DNA of 64,000 nt from Aquipseudomonas guryensis (GTDB lineage Bacteria > Pseudomonadota > Gammaproteobacteria > Pseudomonadales > Pseudomonadaceae). The stretch covers positions 1,116,001 to 1,180,000 of the forward strand of contig NZ_JACJFN010000001.1 in the NCBI RefSeq assembly GCF_014164785.1, written 5' to 3'. Shown here in pieces: positions 63,501-64,000 of this stretch. The notes beneath the pieces were generated by a model, which did not search any database, was not told where the DNA came from, and saw only the letters and a list, made by a program, of their open reading frames with translations. Both the position numbers and the translations under genes were made by a program. Position 1 is the stretch's first letter. Each line of letters starts with the position of its first letter.

Positions 63501-63914
63501 GTCGCCGCCAGCGAGGGCATCGCCCGCGACAGCCTGCTGGTCTCGCCGGCCGGCGACTGGCAGCTCGGCGCCCTGGCCAACCCGCGCGAACTGCTCGAAC
63601 CCTGGCTCGCCGCCTACCGCGAATCCCTCAGCGCGCCGCTGCCGTTCCTGCCGCGCAGCAGCTACGAATTCGCCAAGGCGCTGGTCACCCCCAGCGCGCG
63701 CAGCAAGAAGGAACCCATCGACGCGGCGCGGGCCAATGCACAAAGCGCCTGGCTTGGCGCCGACTTCAGCCCGATCCCCGGCGAAGCCCTCGACCCCTGG
63801 AACGCCCTGGCCTTCCGCGAGCGCGAACCGCTCGGCGAGCGCTTCGAACAACTGGCCGAACAACTGCTCGGCCCGGCGTTGCTGGCCCTGGCCGCCGACG
63901 AGGACGACGCATGA
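60576..63914 (+). CDS. recC: Exodeoxyribonuclease V gamma subunit (RecC)
   Basis: 1112 residues beginning MLNLFHAPDLETLGALATRLLAQP. RecC features: LARVVVPSQGIGRWLTLQLAREQGIA, IADVFDQYLLYRDDWL, VFGISSLPPHHLRVLEGLA, LVVLTPDIERYAPYIEAVFAP, FLTGAVTFCTMVPMRSLPFRLVCLLGLDDGALPR. RecBCD processes double-strand ends; RecC recognises Chi and has lost nuclease and helicase activity. Codons 729-750 come from an in-frame REP doublet (62761-62823) that adds a foreign peptide RRSELARDPGNSETLRASS. The stop overlaps the recB start (ATGA). Confidence 0.95.
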   Translation: MLNLFHAPDLETLGALATRLLAQPQRDLFAPARVVVPSQGIGRWLTLQLAREQGIAMQLEVQLPSAFVWELSRLVLGQLPEQSAFTPLTLSWRLYDWLCEPANLERAPRLARYLEGGDERRRLSLATRIADVFDQYLLYRDDWLAAWERGELCDLGADEAWQALLWRELTADGHPHRARLLDDLLQRLYDNTPIAGLPERLLVFGISSLPPHHLRVLEGLARHTEVVIFALNPCREAWGEIRDIRELAKQPELSPDEWYLDVGHPLLASLGKQGRDFFDSLFSLASAEGGQETGLYSEDADLVDDSLLHALQHDILRLRTRSADERIELRADDRSLELHIAHSPLREVEILHDQLLARFAAEPSLTPDQVVVLTPDIERYAPYIEAVFAPREGAPRIPFSLADRSLRAELPLLEAFIDLLVLPESRFAAEEILAWLEQPAIARRAGIEQEDLPLLRDWLRDAGVRWGRDAGHHAALGLPEDNAFTWAQGLDRLLLGFAAPPQLAGDGIPLLGDSLPLDALEGARGQLLGRLCAFVGKLAGLAESLQRPRPLADWALDLQALIDSLFDEREAGDTLLLLSQACAALARQAADAGIARPLELALVRQQLGTALEAGGGASGFLTGAVTFCTMVPMRSLPFRLVCLLGLDDGALPRRTPAAGFDLISHKPRRGDRARRLDDRYLLLETLLSARDGLYLSYVGRDPRDNAVLPPSVLVSELLEAVDLTAVAFRRSELARDPGNSETLRASSLLQEQKASAAITVAHPLQPFAPGNFQQAGQQLGFVSSWFRAAQRLAEAPLLTPPPFITQLPEPGEDWLTIEPAQLLLCFRNPARFLLEQRLGLRLADAEEAIAADEPFALEGPARRGLRHLALQAVERDWTEQQERRIARAAGWLPTGELGHALWGKLRGPVRAFAPRLFEARPEDAPQPLLVDISLSGVRLHGWLDGVTSSGLFDWRLNAPSAWDLPGFWLRHLLLNVAASEGIARDSLLVSPAGDWQLGALANPRELLEPWLAAYRESLSAPLPFLPRSSYEFAKALVTPSARSKKEPIDAARANAQSAWLGADFSPIPGEALDPWNALAFREREPLGERFEQLAEQLLGPALLALAADEDDA
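62761..62823. repeat. REP doublet (REPIN) inside recC
   Basis: 63 bp: GTAGGAGCGAGCTTGCTCGC at the left and its inverted copy GCGAGCAAGCTCGCTCCTAC at the right, spacer about 23 bp. This is the common Pseudomonas REP sequence, almost always extragenic. Being 63 bp it keeps the recC frame and has no stop codon in that frame. Confidence 0.9.
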
Positions 63915-64000
63915 GCCTCGACCTGCAGACTTCCTCCTTCACTGGCCGCTCGCTGATCGAGGCCAGCGCCGGTACCGGCAAGACCTGGACCCTGACCGCG
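63911..64000 (+). CDS. recB: Exodeoxyribonuclease V beta subunit (RecB), N-terminal start
   Basis: The first 30 codons are visible before the window ends: MSLDLQTSSFTGRSLIEASA followed by GTGKTWTLTA. The stretch ASAGTGKT is the Walker A motif of the UvrD/RecB helicase family. The ATG overlaps the recC stop (ATGA), consistent with the recC-recB-recD order of pseudomonads. Confidence 0.9.
   Translation, partial: MSLDLQTSSFTGRSLIEASAGTGKTWTLTA

Noticed and set aside
1..64000. CRISPR arrays, prophage genes, integrases, complete insertion sequences, tRNA or rRNA genes, toxin-antitoxin or defence islands.
   Set aside because: None was recognised on either strand; coding content is core Pseudomonas chromosome throughout.

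Overview
The window is a stretch of a GC-rich gammaproteobacterial chromosome that I assign to the genus Pseudomonas. The assignment rests on several features: trpI (LysR type) divergent from trpBA; an aa3 oxidase operon carrying ctaG, surf1, ctaA and cyoE; a polA - ErsA sRNA - engB - cytochrome c5 - cytochrome c4 - dsbA block; an APH-fold homoserine kinase; PA0069-type and PA0061/PA0062-type genes; and Pseudomonas-style REP elements. I cannot name a species. From memory, the gene order resembles the oriC-proximal order of P. putida more than that of P. aeruginosa PAO1, where the cox and met/znu/polA blocks lie apart. No rRNA, tRNA, CRISPR array, prophage or complete insertion sequence was seen.

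Layout. 1-4.7 kb: the tail of an M14 carboxypeptidase, a small unknown protein, trpBA with divergent trpI, a dodecin and a DUF1161 protein. 4.7-15.2 kb: a luciferase-like oxidoreductase, an OsmC-type peroxidase, two paralogous lipoproteins beside a lipoprotein aminopeptidase, an 8-helix-like membrane protein, a gamma-carbonic anhydrase, prlC-yheV, a radical SAM gene with a perfect LexA-box palindrome, a beta-carbonic anhydrase and an unknown gene. 15.2-24 kb: the complete cytochrome aa3 (caa3-like) oxidase operon with heme A synthesis, copper delivery and assembly factors. 24-32 kb: metNIQ methionine import and the divergent znuA / zur-znuCB zinc uptake locus, then thrB. 32-41 kb: polA, the ErsA sRNA with an AlgU-type promoter, engB, two periplasmic cytochromes, dsbA, an EEP hydrolase and a GGDEF diguanylate cyclase. 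41-53 kb: a DASH cryptochrome, MarC, an AmpDh2-type amidase, a phosphoethanolamine-transferase-like membrane protein, a DUF3313 lipoprotein, a fused SpmAB-like protein, a chemoreceptor, a DUF5924/DUF2914 protein and TerC. 53-60.4 kb: a minus-strand run with a PilT/PilU-like ATPase, a 103-aa unknown, a structured leader RNA, a globin-coupled GGDEF-EAL protein, an Aer-like PAS chemoreceptor and a Na/Pi cotransporter. 60.5-64 kb: recC and the start of recB.

Most genes are core genes. The unusual parts are small. (1) A dispersed, imperfectly palindromic element of about 120-138 bp is present three times; one copy is flanked by a CTTAG direct repeat, and a fourth site has only the terminal repeats. 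(2) A 63-bp REP doublet lies in frame inside recC. (3) A four-hairpin leader RNA ending in an intrinsic terminator precedes the globin-GGDEF-EAL gene, which is itself translationally coupled to an Aer-like receptor. (4) A CxxxC/His protein in the cox operon looks like a second, divergent SCO-type copper chaperone. (5) A 40-bp palindrome around a LexA box precedes the PA0069-type radical SAM gene.
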